A DNA stretch of 64,000 nt from Thauera aromatica_A. Its GTDB lineage: Bacteria; Pseudomonadota; Gammaproteobacteria; Burkholderiales; Rhodocyclaceae. Position numbers and translations under genes: made by a program. Below, piece after piece: positions 43,423 to 52,268 of the stretch. The stretch covers positions 62,001-126,000 of the forward strand of contig NZ_JALLIK010000105.1 of NCBI RefSeq assembly GCF_023093595.1. The letters run 5' to 3'. Positions within the stretch are counted from its first letter, which is position 1, and the number at the start of each line of letters is the position of its first letter. The notes beneath the pieces are model-generated. The model did no database searches. It was not told the origin of the DNA and worked only from the letters and a program-made list of their open reading frames with translations.

Positions 43423-44583
43423 TCATGCTGAGCGCTGATTCAGGGCGGCATTTGCCAGGGCGGCGCAGAGGGTGGTCAGGGCGGCAGCGGCAAAAAGCCC
43501 CGTAAACCCGGTTGCGGAAAGCAACACGCCGGCGACGCTGGGACCGAGAAAAAACCCAGCCTGCATCATGGCGAGCAGGAGGTTCTGGTTGAGGCCGCGC
43601 ATTGCCGGCGGTGAAACATCGAACATCAGCGCCGCCTGCAAGGGCATGATGACGCCCCATCCTAGGCCGAGGAAAACCGCCAAGGCAAAAAACAGGATCT
43701 GTTGGCTGGCAAAGGGCAGCAGGACATAGCACGCGGCAACCAGACAGAAGCCCGCAGTCGACAAGCGCAGCTTGTCATGGCGGTCAAAATACGGGCCACC
43801 AAACAGGCGTGCGAGCATCATCACCACGGTTGCCAGCGTGAAGAACAGGCCGCTATTGACGATGCCCAGGGTATTGCCCAGTTCGCGCAGGAAGAAAAAT
43901 ACGGCAGCATAGCCGCCATACAGAGCCAGGCTGGCAAACAACAGCAGGGCAATCGGCAGGCTGCGAACGCTATCCAGCGCTCCAGCCATGCCGGGTGGCG
44001 CCGCAACGGCGGCTGCGGTGTTGCCTTGACGGGAAAACAGCGCCAGCGCGATCGGCAGCAAGGCAATCAAGGCGGCCCATTGCAGAACCTGCCCAAAGGC
44101 CGCCGGCAGAATGCCGAGCACATCGAGCAGGGGCGGCATGAGGGCATAAGGAACGAGGCGAACCAGCGAAGCCCAGCCGAACGCCTGCCCGCTTTTGCCC
44201 GCCGGAATGGTCTCGACAATCATGCAAATCAGCGCGGCGATAACGCAACTGAAACCCGCCCCCTGGAGCAAGCGCGCCGCCATCAGGGGGACAAAACCGG
44301 TGGCATGGCTGGCCATGTACAGCGCGGCGGCAAAGACCAGCGAGCCGCCGATCAGCCAGCGTCGCGCCGTTGCCGGATGGATCAGCAAAGCGACCAGAGG
44401 CTGCACGATCAGGGAGGCGAGCGCGTCGGCACCGATGATCAAACCGGCCGACTCCTGGCTGAGGCCGAGCAGGCCGAGATAGGCATGGAAAGGAAAGAAC
44501 AGCGCGGTAACGCACGTCACCAGCATGAACTGGAGGTTCAGCGCAATGAAGCCCGGCGTCCAGAGTTTGCCGCCGTCAGTCAT
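43423..44583 (-). CDS. Major facilitator superfamily transporter
   Basis: This 386-residue membrane protein has about twelve hydrophobic helices and resembles MFS drug/metabolite exporters, with no substrate-diagnostic motif that I recognise. It is the last gene of the long minus-strand island operon and overlaps the FAD-subunit gene by 8 bp. It may move the substrate or product of the molybdenum hydroxylase or acyltransferases. Base composition is clearly less GC-rich than in the flanking core genes. Confidence 0.85.
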   Translation of the reverse strand: MTDGGKLWTPGFIALNLQFMLVTCVTALFFPFHAYLGLLGLSQESAGLIIGADALASLIVQPLVALLIHPATARRWLIGGSLVFAAALYMASHATGFVPLMAARLLQGAGFSCVIAALICMIVETIPAGKSGQAFGWASLVRLVPYALMPPLLDVLGILPAAFGQVLQWAALIALLPIALALFSRQGNTAAAVAAPPGMAGALDSVRSLPIALLLFASLALYGGYAAVFFFLRELGNTLGIVNSGLFFTLATVVMMLARLFGGPYFDRHDKLRLSTAGFCLVAACYVLLPFASQQILFFALAVFLGLGWGVIMPLQAALMFDVSPPAMRGLNQNLLLAMMQAGFFLGPSVAGVLLSATGFTGLFAAAALTTLCAALANAALNQRSA

Positions 44584-45439
44584 GCACGGCCGGGGCGGGG
44601 CATTGCAGCAAGAAGCGCTGGAGCAGATTACCGGCCAGCATCCGCCGATACTCTGCGCCGGCTCGCAAATCGCTGATCGGCTGCACGCTGTTCCGGACCA
44701 GTGCGACTGCCTGCCGCACCAGCGAAGGAGAAAGTTTCTCGCCGCGCAGGAGGCTTTCCAGCGCGGGCAAGGTCACGATGGTCGGTCCGACGGCCCCCCA
44801 GGCAAAGTGCGATGCCACGACACGCTCCTCGGCATCGAAGCGCAACAGACCGGCAAAACTGACCACGGCAATCGCCAGCGATTGCCGATGGCCGATTTTT
44901 TCAAAGCCCTGTCGCGAAAAACCCGGTCGCCGGGGCAGGAGGATCCGCGTGAGGAGTTCGTCCCGGGCCAGGCAGGTGCGGCCGGGAGCCAGTACAAATT
45001 CGGGCAGCGGCAGCCGACGGCGGCCACGCAGGGAGGCCAGCTCAATTTCGGCGCCCAGGGCGTAAAGCGGCGGCAGGGAGTCGCCGGCGGGCGAGGCGAT
45101 ACAGAGATTGCCGCCGAGGGTTGCCATGTTGCGAATGGCTGGCCCGCCGACCGTTCGTGCAGCGGCAGCGAGTATTGACGCCTGCTCGAGAAGCAGCGGT
45201 GAAGCGCCGATTTCGCTGAAGCGTGTCGCCGCGCCAATCGACACATACCCATCGCCGAGGTCAATGCCCCGCAACTCCGGTATCCGTTCCAGGCTGAGGA
45301 GCGTCGGCGCCGCTGCCTGCTCCGTGCGACGCAGGTGTACCAGCAGGTCGGTGCCGCCGGCCAGCGGCTGCATTTCCTCACCGCGCTGCAGCAGTTCCAG
45401 CGCCTCGGCGAGGGTGGTTGGCGACAGGATGGTGCTCAT
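44576..45439 (-). CDS. FAD-binding subunit of the island molybdenum hydroxylase
   Basis: This 287-residue CoxM-type subunit has P-L-A-G-G-T-D-L-L near residues 25-33, and N-M-A-T-L-G-G-N-L-C-I-A-S-P-A-G-D near residue 105. It transfers electrons from the 2Fe-2S subunit encoded just upstream. The ATG at 45439 overlaps the upstream stop as ATGA, which decides the start against a longer open frame. It belongs to a second, independent xanthine dehydrogenase-like enzyme, distinct from the iaa hydroxylase and encoded here in the order Mo, FeS, FAD. Confidence 0.88.
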   Translation of the reverse strand: MSTILSPTTLAEALELLQRGEEMQPLAGGTDLLVHLRRTEQAAAPTLLSLERIPELRGIDLGDGYVSIGAATRFSEIGASPLLLEQASILAAAARTVGGPAIRNMATLGGNLCIASPAGDSLPPLYALGAEIELASLRGRRRLPLPEFVLAPGRTCLARDELLTRILLPRRPGFSRQGFEKIGHRQSLAIAVVSFAGLLRFDAEERVVASHFAWGAVGPTIVTLPALESLLRGEKLSPSLVRQAVALVRNSVQPISDLRAGAEYRRMLAGNLLQRFLLQCPAPAVHD

Positions 45440-45939
45440 GGACTCGCCTTGACCCGCTCTTCCGCTGCAGTCGCCGGGAGCGCGGCGGCGGCCTGCGCCA
45501 CGGCATCGACAATTTTCACATAACCGGTACACCGACACAGGTTGCCGCTCAAGGCCACGCGTATTTCTTCGCGCGACGGATGCGGCTGCCGGGTCAGCAG
45601 GGCCAGCGCGGCCATTTCCATGCCCGGTATGCAGTAGCCGCACTGGACGGCACCGCTTTGGACGAAAGCCTGTTGCAGGCTCGCCCCTGCCTGCGTTGCG
45701 CCCAGCCCCTCGATGGAGGTGACCCGGCGCCCCGCCAACTGGCCGGCGAGCAGCAGACAAGCCAGCTGCACTTCTCCGTCGACCAGAATGCTGCACGCGC
45801 CGCACTCGCCGGTGCCGCAGCCCTCCTTGCTGCCCGTCAGCTTGAGGTCCTCGCGCAGCAGATCGATCACCCGGCGCATTGCCGGGACTTCGAGGCTGAC
45901 TGGATTGCCATTCAGCTCAAAACCGAGTCGGATTTTCAT
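45436..45939 (-). CDS. 2Fe-2S subunit of the island molybdenum hydroxylase
   Basis: This 167-residue protein has the two clusters of CoxS/XdhC-small-subunit proteins: C-G-T-G-E-C-G-A-C and C-G-Y-C-I-P-G-M plus C-R-C-T-G-Y, with all ligand Cys residues present. It overlaps the molybdenum-subunit gene and the FAD-subunit gene by 4 bp each. Its integrity contrasts with the frameshifted large subunit, which argues that the enzyme is still under selection or was only recently broken. Confidence 0.88.
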   Translation of the reverse strand: MKIRLGFELNGNPVSLEVPAMRRVIDLLREDLKLTGSKEGCGTGECGACSILVDGEVQLACLLLAGQLAGRRVTSIEGLGATQAGASLQQAFVQSGAVQCGYCIPGMEMAALALLTRQPHPSREEIRVALSGNLCRCTGYVKIVDAVAQAAAALPATAAEERVKASP

Positions 45940-48261
45940 ACCGTACTTTCCTGCTCGCGCTCATCCAGTGCATGCAAGACACGCTCTGCGGTCAGAGGTG
46001 CATCCCGCAGGGCGATGCCGCACGCATCGGCAAGCGCATTGGCCACCGCGGGCAATGGCCCATTCATGGCGACTTCGCCAACGCCCTTCATGCCGAACGG
46101 GCCAGTACTTTCGGCGCTGCCACAGGTCAGGGAAACAATCTCCGGTACGTCGAGGCTGCCGGGCATCACGTAGCGGCTGAAGTCTTCGGCCAGTACTTGG
46201 CCATGATGGGTAGCCAGATCCTCCATCAGGGCGTAGCCGAGCCCCTGGGCCACGCCGCCTTGTACCTGCTGCTCGACCATGCCGGGATTGAGTACGGCGC
46301 CGCCATCGGTCACCGCCAGATAGTCAATGACCCGGACGCAGCCGGTGGCGAGGTCGACTTCGATGCGCGCCAGATGCGCGGCGTAGGCAAAGATCACATG
46401 GGGGAAGCCAATGAAAAACCCTTTGCCGCTCCCGGTGTCCCGACAGACCGGAGCGACAAACTCACCGATGCAACAACGCTCTTCCTCACGCATGAATCCG
46501 CCCAGGCGTGCCAGGCTGACTTCCCGCCCGGAGGCCGCATGACAGACCTTGCCCGGGACAAGCTCAAGCGTCGAGTCGTCGTCGACGAAGAGCAATAGTC
46601 CGGCACGATTGATGATCCGGGCCTTGAGTTGCTCACATGCCGCAATCAGCGCGTTGCCGAAGGTATAGGTGGTCCGGCCAGCCGATGAAGAGCCTGAGGG
46701 GTAGGCGGTTGCCGTATCCGGTTGTCGCACACGGACCCGGCCGGCATCTTGGGCCAGAATGTGTCCGGCTATCTGGACAAAGGCGCTGGCGTTACCCTGC
46801 CCCATGTCGGCTACCGCGTTGTGCACCACGATCCGGCCGTCGGCGGTCAGTTCGACTTTGGCGATGGCGGCATCCCGAACCTTGCCGCCGTAACCCATGG
46901 CATTGAACACCGCTGCCAGGCCCACGCCGCGGCGCGTGCCGGGGGCCGCCGCTGCTTGCCAGGCGTAGCGGTTCAGCCAATGCGAGTGGGCGGCAAGCTT
47001 TTCGAGGCAGGCGCCCATGCCGGTTGAGGTGGCCAGCGTCACCCCGGCACAGTTGGTGTCGCCTGCGCGCAAGGCGTTGTGGCGTCGTAGCACCAGCGGG
47101 TCTGCGCCCAGTGCGCGGGCCAGTTCGTCCATCATGCTCTCGAAGGCAAAGCTGACCTGACAGACGCCAAAGGCACGCATCGCACCCGCGACCGGATTAT
47201 TGGTGTAGACGCACTGACCTTCGATCAGAACATTGGGGATGCGATAGGGCCCCCCCCGCGTGTTCCATGCCTAGCGCCATGACCTCGGCCCCGAGGTGGG
47301 CATAGGCGCCCGTGTCGTAGACCAGGCGACAATGAAGCGCCTGCAACGTACCGTCGTGCCGGGCGCCGAGCCGGTATTCGATGCGACAGGCGTGGCGGCG
47401 GTAGCCCGCCAGCAGGTTTTCTTCGCGATCCCAGTGCATCTTGACCGGACGGCCGCCGCTATTGAGGGCCGCCAATGCCAGAAGACACTGCACCGTGGCG
47501 CCATCCTTGCCGCCGAAGCCACCGCCTAGGCAGGGAGCGATGACGCGGATGCGCTCGAACGGTAGACCCAACGCATGAGCGATCTCCAGGCGGTCGCGAA
47601 AGGGCGCCTGGGTCGAGAGCGTGAGTGTCAGCGTGCCGTCAGGCGCATAGCAGGCCACGCCATTTTCGGTTTCGATGAAGCCATGTGCCTGCACCGGCGT
47701 GCTGTATTCACCCGCGACCACGACATCACAGGATGCCAATGCCTCAGCGCCATCGCCCCGGCGGATTTCGGCAGCGCCGAGCAGGTTGTCGGCGCGCTCC
47801 TCATGGAGCCTGGGGGCATTGGTGGCCAGCGCTGCCACGGGGTCGCAGACCGCCGGCAAGGGTTCGAGTTCGACCTCCACCCGGCACAGCGCTGCACGCA
47901 GCGCCTCGGGACTCTCGGCAATGACCAGGGCGACCGGGTCGCCCGCATAACGCAGCTTCTGGTCGGCCAGCACCGGCATGTCCTTGTGCACGATCCCCTG
48001 CCGGTTCGTCCCCGGCACGTCGCGTGCGGTCAGTACCTTGACGACCCCTGGCATTGCAGTGGCCATGCGGGTGTCGATGCTCCGGATGCGCGCGTGCGCC
48101 AGTCCATGCCGTGCCCCGGGGCGCACGGCACCAGCCCAGAGCAGTCCTTGCGGGTAGCAGTCGGCTGCATAAGCTTCGCGCCCTTCGGCTTTCGCCTGCG
48201 CATCCGCCCTGATTTCCGACGCGCCGACCCGCAGCGCGGTCGCGCGCGTCTCGTCAGCCAT
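45936..48261 (-). pseudogene. Molybdenum-hydroxylase large subunit, split by a frameshift in a G8 tract
   Basis: Two adjoining frames (48261 down to 47197, and 47180 down to 45936) together make one CoxL/XDH-type subunit. The first ends out of frame after H-A-G-G. Removing one base from the run of eight G (47250-47257, minus strand) restores a continuous reading through G-P-Y-R-I-P-N-V and T-N-N-P-V-A-G-A-M-R-A-F-G, giving about 774 residues, the normal length. G-G-G-F-G-G-K and the catalytic K-G-V-G-E are intact. The shift could be a sequencing error, phase variation or recent decay. Substrate is unknown; the restored protein resembles xanthine- or nicotinate-type dehydrogenases. The 5' end overlaps the acyltransferase gene by 8 bp. 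Confidence 0.8.
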
Positions 48262-49297
48262 TCACGCTCCGCCAGTCGGCTTCAACCCGCGCCAGGAGCT
48301 GCCAAGCTCTCTCACGGTACAGTTTGACCGCCCCAAAATCGGGCGTGTGGAGCATTTTGTGCAGAAGCAGACCGTCCCGATCACCGGAGAACCAGCCCGG
48401 TGTCACTCCGGCCAGCGAGTAGCCCTGGTCGCGCAGCCATTGCGCCGCTTGTCCGACGGCCGGATCGCCGAGATTGAGGAAGACTTGGCGGGTGGTGCAC
48501 ATTTGCGCATCGGCCGCGCGTTCCATGTCGGCAAGCCTCGCAGCGATGTCTTCGCCGCAGACAACCACCTGGCAGCGACTGACCGATGCGAAGTCGAACA
48601 CCCGGGTCTCCACCTGAGCTTTTTCCTGTCCGGCCGCGGTGCTACCGGCGGCCACGAGTCTCCGCTCACCGGGCACGGGGTCGAGAATGAAACGCACCGG
48701 GTCGAGATAGAGCGCCGGGACATGCAGGGTCTGCGGGGCCGTGCGGAAGGGGAGATAGGTGAACAGACAGGAGACGCGCCCCACGGAGTTCTTCAGCAGA
48801 CGATAGGTTTCGGCCGGCATGAGATCGATTTCGATGGCCGTCTCGATACAACCTACGTCGTAGGAGAAGCGTTGTGTCACCAAATGATTGCACACGGCTT
48901 CGCCGTAAATGCCGGCCAGGCCGAAGCTTGGCAGCATGGCGACGATATGACGCATGATTTCACTCGCGGCATGATAGCCGCTCAGGGTCAGGCCGACGCC
49001 GATTTCGTAAAGCTCCGGATTGACCGCGGCGCTGCGGTAGGCCGCCATATGGCTGACGATGTCCCCCTTCGGCGTGCGCGCCACCACGGAAATCAGGTCA
49101 TGACTGCCGTTGGCGCTTGTCAGCCATGCCGGGTCGTAATACTGCTTGAGCGGATAATCCTCGCCATAGACCAAGCGAAACAGATTGACGACACCATTTG
49201 CATCTTCGGGGCGGTAACGATCGATGACAATGGTTTGCCCGGGTTCAACGGAATAAGTTGGCGTTGGGTCCACGATTTTTTGTATTTCTTCCCGCAT
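48254..49297 (-). CDS. GNAT-fold acyltransferase-like protein
   Basis: This 347-residue protein starts with a GNAT-like domain (V-I-D-R-Y-R-P-E-D-A near residue 24; a central strand and loop around G-V-G-L-T-L). A C-terminal extension ends P-G-W-F-S-G-D-R-D-G-L-L-L-H-K-M before the last helix. That extension is related to the C-terminus of the pseudo-ATPase protein at 50452-51777 (shared G-(N/E)-D-(L/I)-A and a closing P-x(n)-G-D-x-x-x-L pattern). It probably acylates an amine; neither donor nor acceptor is known. It lies 9 bp after the aminotransferase gene. Confidence 0.65.
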   Translation of the reverse strand: MREEIQKIVDPTPTYSVEPGQTIVIDRYRPEDANGVVNLFRLVYGEDYPLKQYYDPAWLTSANGSHDLISVVARTPKGDIVSHMAAYRSAAVNPELYEIGVGLTLSGYHAASEIMRHIVAMLPSFGLAGIYGEAVCNHLVTQRFSYDVGCIETAIEIDLMPAETYRLLKNSVGRVSCLFTYLPFRTAPQTLHVPALYLDPVRFILDPVPGERRLVAAGSTAAGQEKAQVETRVFDFASVSRCQVVVCGEDIAARLADMERAADAQMCTTRQVFLNLGDPAVGQAAQWLRDQGYSLAGVTPGWFSGDRDGLLLHKMLHTPDFGAVKLYRERAWQLLARVEADWRSVNG

Positions 49298-49306
49298 GTT
49301 GCTGGT

Positions 49307-50455
49307 TCAGGCATGGGCAGACTGGCGCAACTGGCGAATTTCATCCGTGAAAATTTCAGCAAAACGCGCCATCGCTTCGCTTTCTCTGAGGGTGACGCGA
49401 ATCCAGCCTGGAAAACGGAACCCCGTCATCGAACGGATCATGATACCCCTGCGCATCAGTCGGCGGTACATCAGGGTATCGTTGATCGGCACCTTGATCA
49501 TCAGGTAATTGCCCTCGCCGCCCACCGTCGGCAGCTCCAGTTCGGCACACAGCCGCGTCAGCGCTGTACGCGCCTCGCAAACCATCTGCCGTGAGCGCAC
49601 CACATGACCGCTGAGGTCGGCGAGAGCAGCTTGGGCGGCGACCTGGGCCAGCGTATTGACGGAATAGGTGACGTAGGTGCGACGCACCGCCTCGATGACG
49701 GCAGTGCTACCCGCCATGAAGCCGATGCGCAGACTGGCCAAGGCATACATTTTCGAGAACGTGCGAAACACCACCACGTTCGGAAAACGCTCCATCAGGC
49801 TCATGGCGTTCGGGTAGTCAGGCTTGTCCACATATTCGAAATAGGCTTCATCGACAACCACGATGCAGCGCTCGTCCACGCGCTTGATGAAATCGACGAG
49901 GACATCGGCAGGCCAATAGGTTCCGGTCGGATTATTCGGGTTGCAGACGAAAACGATCTTGGTGCGTCGATCGATCCTGGACAGCATGGCTTCCGGATCG
50001 AAAGCGTGGTCGCGCAGCGGCGCCAGGCGCGCTTCGATACCGGAAAACTCGGCAACCCATTCATAAACAGCAAAGGTCTTGTCCGCGGTCACGATGTTAT
50101 CGCCGCGCTCGCAAAAAGCCTTGATGATCGAGCCGATCACCTCGCAAGAACCGTTGCCGACCAAAAAACGGTTGGCGGAAAGATCAAACCGGGCGGCCAA
50201 TTCCGCGCGCAAATCGTAGGCATCGCCACTGGGATAGAGCGACAGCAGGTCGACGGAATACGCTTCCATGGCCTGCCGGGCGGCGGGCGGCGGCCCGAGT
50301 GGATTCTCGTTGTTGTTCATCCGGCAAAGAAAGGGGGCGCCATACTCCCGCATCAGGTGCTGATCGGGCTTGCTCGGCACGTAGGCCTCGAAGTTCCTGA
50401 CGTACTCCGGAATCAGTGTGTCGAGATGACGGCCAAAATCCAGTTCGGCGCTCAT
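49307..50455 (-). CDS. Histidinol-phosphate-aminotransferase-like PLP enzyme
   Basis: This 382-residue fold-type I aminotransferase has N-E-N-P-L-G-P-P (about 49-56), C-N-P-N-N-P-T-G-T (171-179), Asp202 in V-D-E-A-Y-F-E-Y, and the PLP-binding Lys235 in T-F-S-K-M-Y. This is the HisC/Cobalamin-CobD-like subfamily. It is not near his genes, and its N-terminus carries about 25 extra residues, so a specialised role is likely: amino transfer on an unknown substrate made or used by the adjacent acyltransferases. It overlaps the pseudo-ATPase gene by 4 bp. Confidence 0.8.
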   Translation of the reverse strand: MSAELDFGRHLDTLIPEYVRNFEAYVPSKPDQHLMREYGAPFLCRMNNNENPLGPPPAARQAMEAYSVDLLSLYPSGDAYDLRAELAARFDLSANRFLVGNGSCEVIGSIIKAFCERGDNIVTADKTFAVYEWVAEFSGIEARLAPLRDHAFDPEAMLSRIDRRTKIVFVCNPNNPTGTYWPADVLVDFIKRVDERCIVVVDEAYFEYVDKPDYPNAMSLMERFPNVVVFRTFSKMYALASLRIGFMAGSTAVIEAVRRTYVTYSVNTLAQVAAQAALADLSGHVVRSRQMVCEARTALTRLCAELELPTVGGEGNYLMIKVPINDTLMYRRLMRRGIMIRSMTGFRFPGWIRVTLRESEAMARFAEIFTDEIRQLRQSAHA

Positions 50456-51777
50456 GATTCAGGACAAAAAATGACGAGATCGCCGCGGCCTGCCTCCGGT
50501 AACAGGAGGCGGGGCGTGAACCCGACAGCGTACAGGAGCGGAACCAAAGCGCTGTCATCGGGCGAGGCGGTATCGATTTCGACGATGATGTTGTGGATGC
50601 CCTCGCGCTCAAGCAGTTGCATGTGGCGCGTGAAATTGCCGGCCAAATCGTTTCCCGTCACCAGAAGGCGCAGCGTCGCGAGCGAGCGCTCGGGCTCGAA
50701 GTCGACACTGAACACCGAAGCGGCGCTGCGCCCGCGCGCATCGCTTTGCGGCAAGGCCTCACGCACCTGACGCGGCAGACAGAGACGATCGTACTCGGCG
50801 CACAGGAACGCCGCGAACCGGGGCTCGGCATACACCGTCGCGCCGCTCTCTTCGCGCAGCTGTTTATAGTAGTGGGTCCAGCGCACAGCTTCACCGCCAC
50901 GGATCAGCACGAGCTCGCCGAGCCGGTCGAAAAACCGGTCATAGCCGGCCAGCCGCCCCTGGCGACGAAGCAGGGAGCGTGCGCCGCTGCGCGCGATACG
51001 TCCGACCGCCTCGTCCAGCAGATCGCTCAGAACCGTATCGTCTGGATCCGGATAGAGCAGATAGGGGCCGAACAGTTCGATAGTCGATTCGCTCAGGTTG
51101 CGCCAGAACACGCCGCCGACCATGGCCTCCCCCCGGCTGGCAAGGATGCCCCCCAGGGCACCTGCCGCCAGCATGTCGGCCGCCATGCCTGAACGCAGCA
51201 GCCAGGGCGGCACCCAGGTCGCGTCGTCTGCCGCCACAAGGCGGGCAAAATAATCGATGTCGGCGCTGCCCGGAAGCTGGCAACGCAGTGTGGCGGCAGG
51301 CGGCAGAGCAGGCAGCGCCAGCGGCTGAACCGCGGCGTATTCGCGCGTCCGCGTTAGTTGCAGGTCGAGCCGTTCGTCGTGGCCGAAATCGAGGCGCAGG
51401 CGGGTAACGCTGCGGGCCGCAATCATCGGTCCCAGCCCAGCCAGCGAATCCTCATCGTCAGGATTCACCCGATACGTGAGGTTGAAGGCGCCTAGATCGG
51501 GATGAGCCACGCGAAAGCCGATGGTGACCACCAACTGGTAGTTTTCGTTCGCCAGCCGCAAATCGATGCCGGTCGCACCCGACAGCTGATCGAGATAGAA
51601 ACTGAAAATCTCCTCGACCGCGAGCACCAAACTGCTGGTTTCTTTTTCACCAAAGGCGAAGCCGCGTACCGCTTTTTCGGTGAACGCCATGGCCAAGGGC
51701 AGGAAGTCGGGCGAAAAAGGGAAACTGGCCGATGCCGTGCTGGGCGTGCTGCAGGATTGTTGCCGCTTCATGTTCAC
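50452..51777 (-). CDS. Degenerate HATPase domain fused to a GNAT-like domain
   Basis: This 441-residue protein is unfamiliar as a whole. Residues about 22-135 align by eye with RsbW-type ATPase domains: the N-box reads V-E-E-I-F-S-F, with Phe60 where the magnesium-binding Asn belongs, and the G-box is reduced to G-L-G-P. It therefore probably cannot hydrolyse ATP. The remaining residues contain a GNAT-like acyltransferase fold whose C-terminal part resembles that of the protein at 48254-49297. Set after a STAS gene and before the aminotransferase, it could be the output that the STAS protein binds. Function is inferred only from this arrangement. Confidence 0.6.
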   Translation of the reverse strand: MNMKRQQSCSTPSTASASFPFSPDFLPLAMAFTEKAVRGFAFGEKETSSLVLAVEEIFSFYLDQLSGATGIDLRLANENYQLVVTIGFRVAHPDLGAFNLTYRVNPDDEDSLAGLGPMIAARSVTRLRLDFGHDERLDLQLTRTREYAAVQPLALPALPPAATLRCQLPGSADIDYFARLVAADDATWVPPWLLRSGMAADMLAAGALGGILASRGEAMVGGVFWRNLSESTIELFGPYLLYPDPDDTVLSDLLDEAVGRIARSGARSLLRRQGRLAGYDRFFDRLGELVLIRGGEAVRWTHYYKQLREESGATVYAEPRFAAFLCAEYDRLCLPRQVREALPQSDARGRSAASVFSVDFEPERSLATLRLLVTGNDLAGNFTRHMQLLEREGIHNIIVEIDTASPDDSALVPLLYAVGFTPRLLLPEAGRGDLVIFCPES

Positions 51778-51881
51778 CTGTTGATACGGAGGCGCTGGGG
51801 CGCGGAGGGTGGCCTGCCTGATTGCTTCGGATCATTCATTCCTGGAAAACGGCTTCCGGACTCGAATGCGGACGAGCCCTG

Positions 51882-52217
51882 TCACTGCCGGATCAGGGCG
51901 AGGGCGTCGGCGTCGCTGGCGCTGATCTTCACCACCCGGTCGAACCCGGAAAGGGCGAAAACATCCTTGACTGCGCCCGACAGACCGCTCAGAACGAGCT
52001 TGCCTTTCTTGGCGTCGAACAGCTTGGCGGCTATCAACACGCTGCGCAGGCCGGCGCTGCTGATGTAGTCGAGCTGCTCGAGCGCCAGAATGCAGTGGCT
52101 GGCACCGCCCGCTGCGTCGCGCAGGTGCGCGTCGAACTCAGCCGCGGTGGTGGTGTCGAGCTTGCCCACGACATTGACGATGACGACGTCGGCGTCGCTG
52201 CGGTGAGTGATTTCCAT
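51882..52217 (-). CDS. STAS-domain anti-sigma-factor antagonist-like protein
   Basis: This 111-residue single STAS domain has the switch loop D-Y-I-S-S-A-G-L-R, with Ser53/Ser54 at the phosphorylation site of SpoIIAA/RsbV proteins. In partner-switching systems the unphosphorylated form binds an RsbW-like ATPase. Here the upstream gene encodes both a PP2C phosphatase and an RsbW-like kinase domain in one chain, so both writer and eraser of this phosphate are next door. AAGGAAAAG precedes the ATG. It lies 51 bp after the phosphatase gene. Confidence 0.88.
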   Translation of the reverse strand: MEITHRSDADVVIVNVVGKLDTTTAAEFDAHLRDAAGGASHCILALEQLDYISSAGLRSVLIAAKLFDAKKGKLVLSGLSGAVKDVFALSGFDRVVKISASDADALALIRQ

Positions 52218-52268
52218 GAGCGCTTTTCCTTGTTGAGATACGGTGTGGTTCAGTCTGCCGACGCCGGG

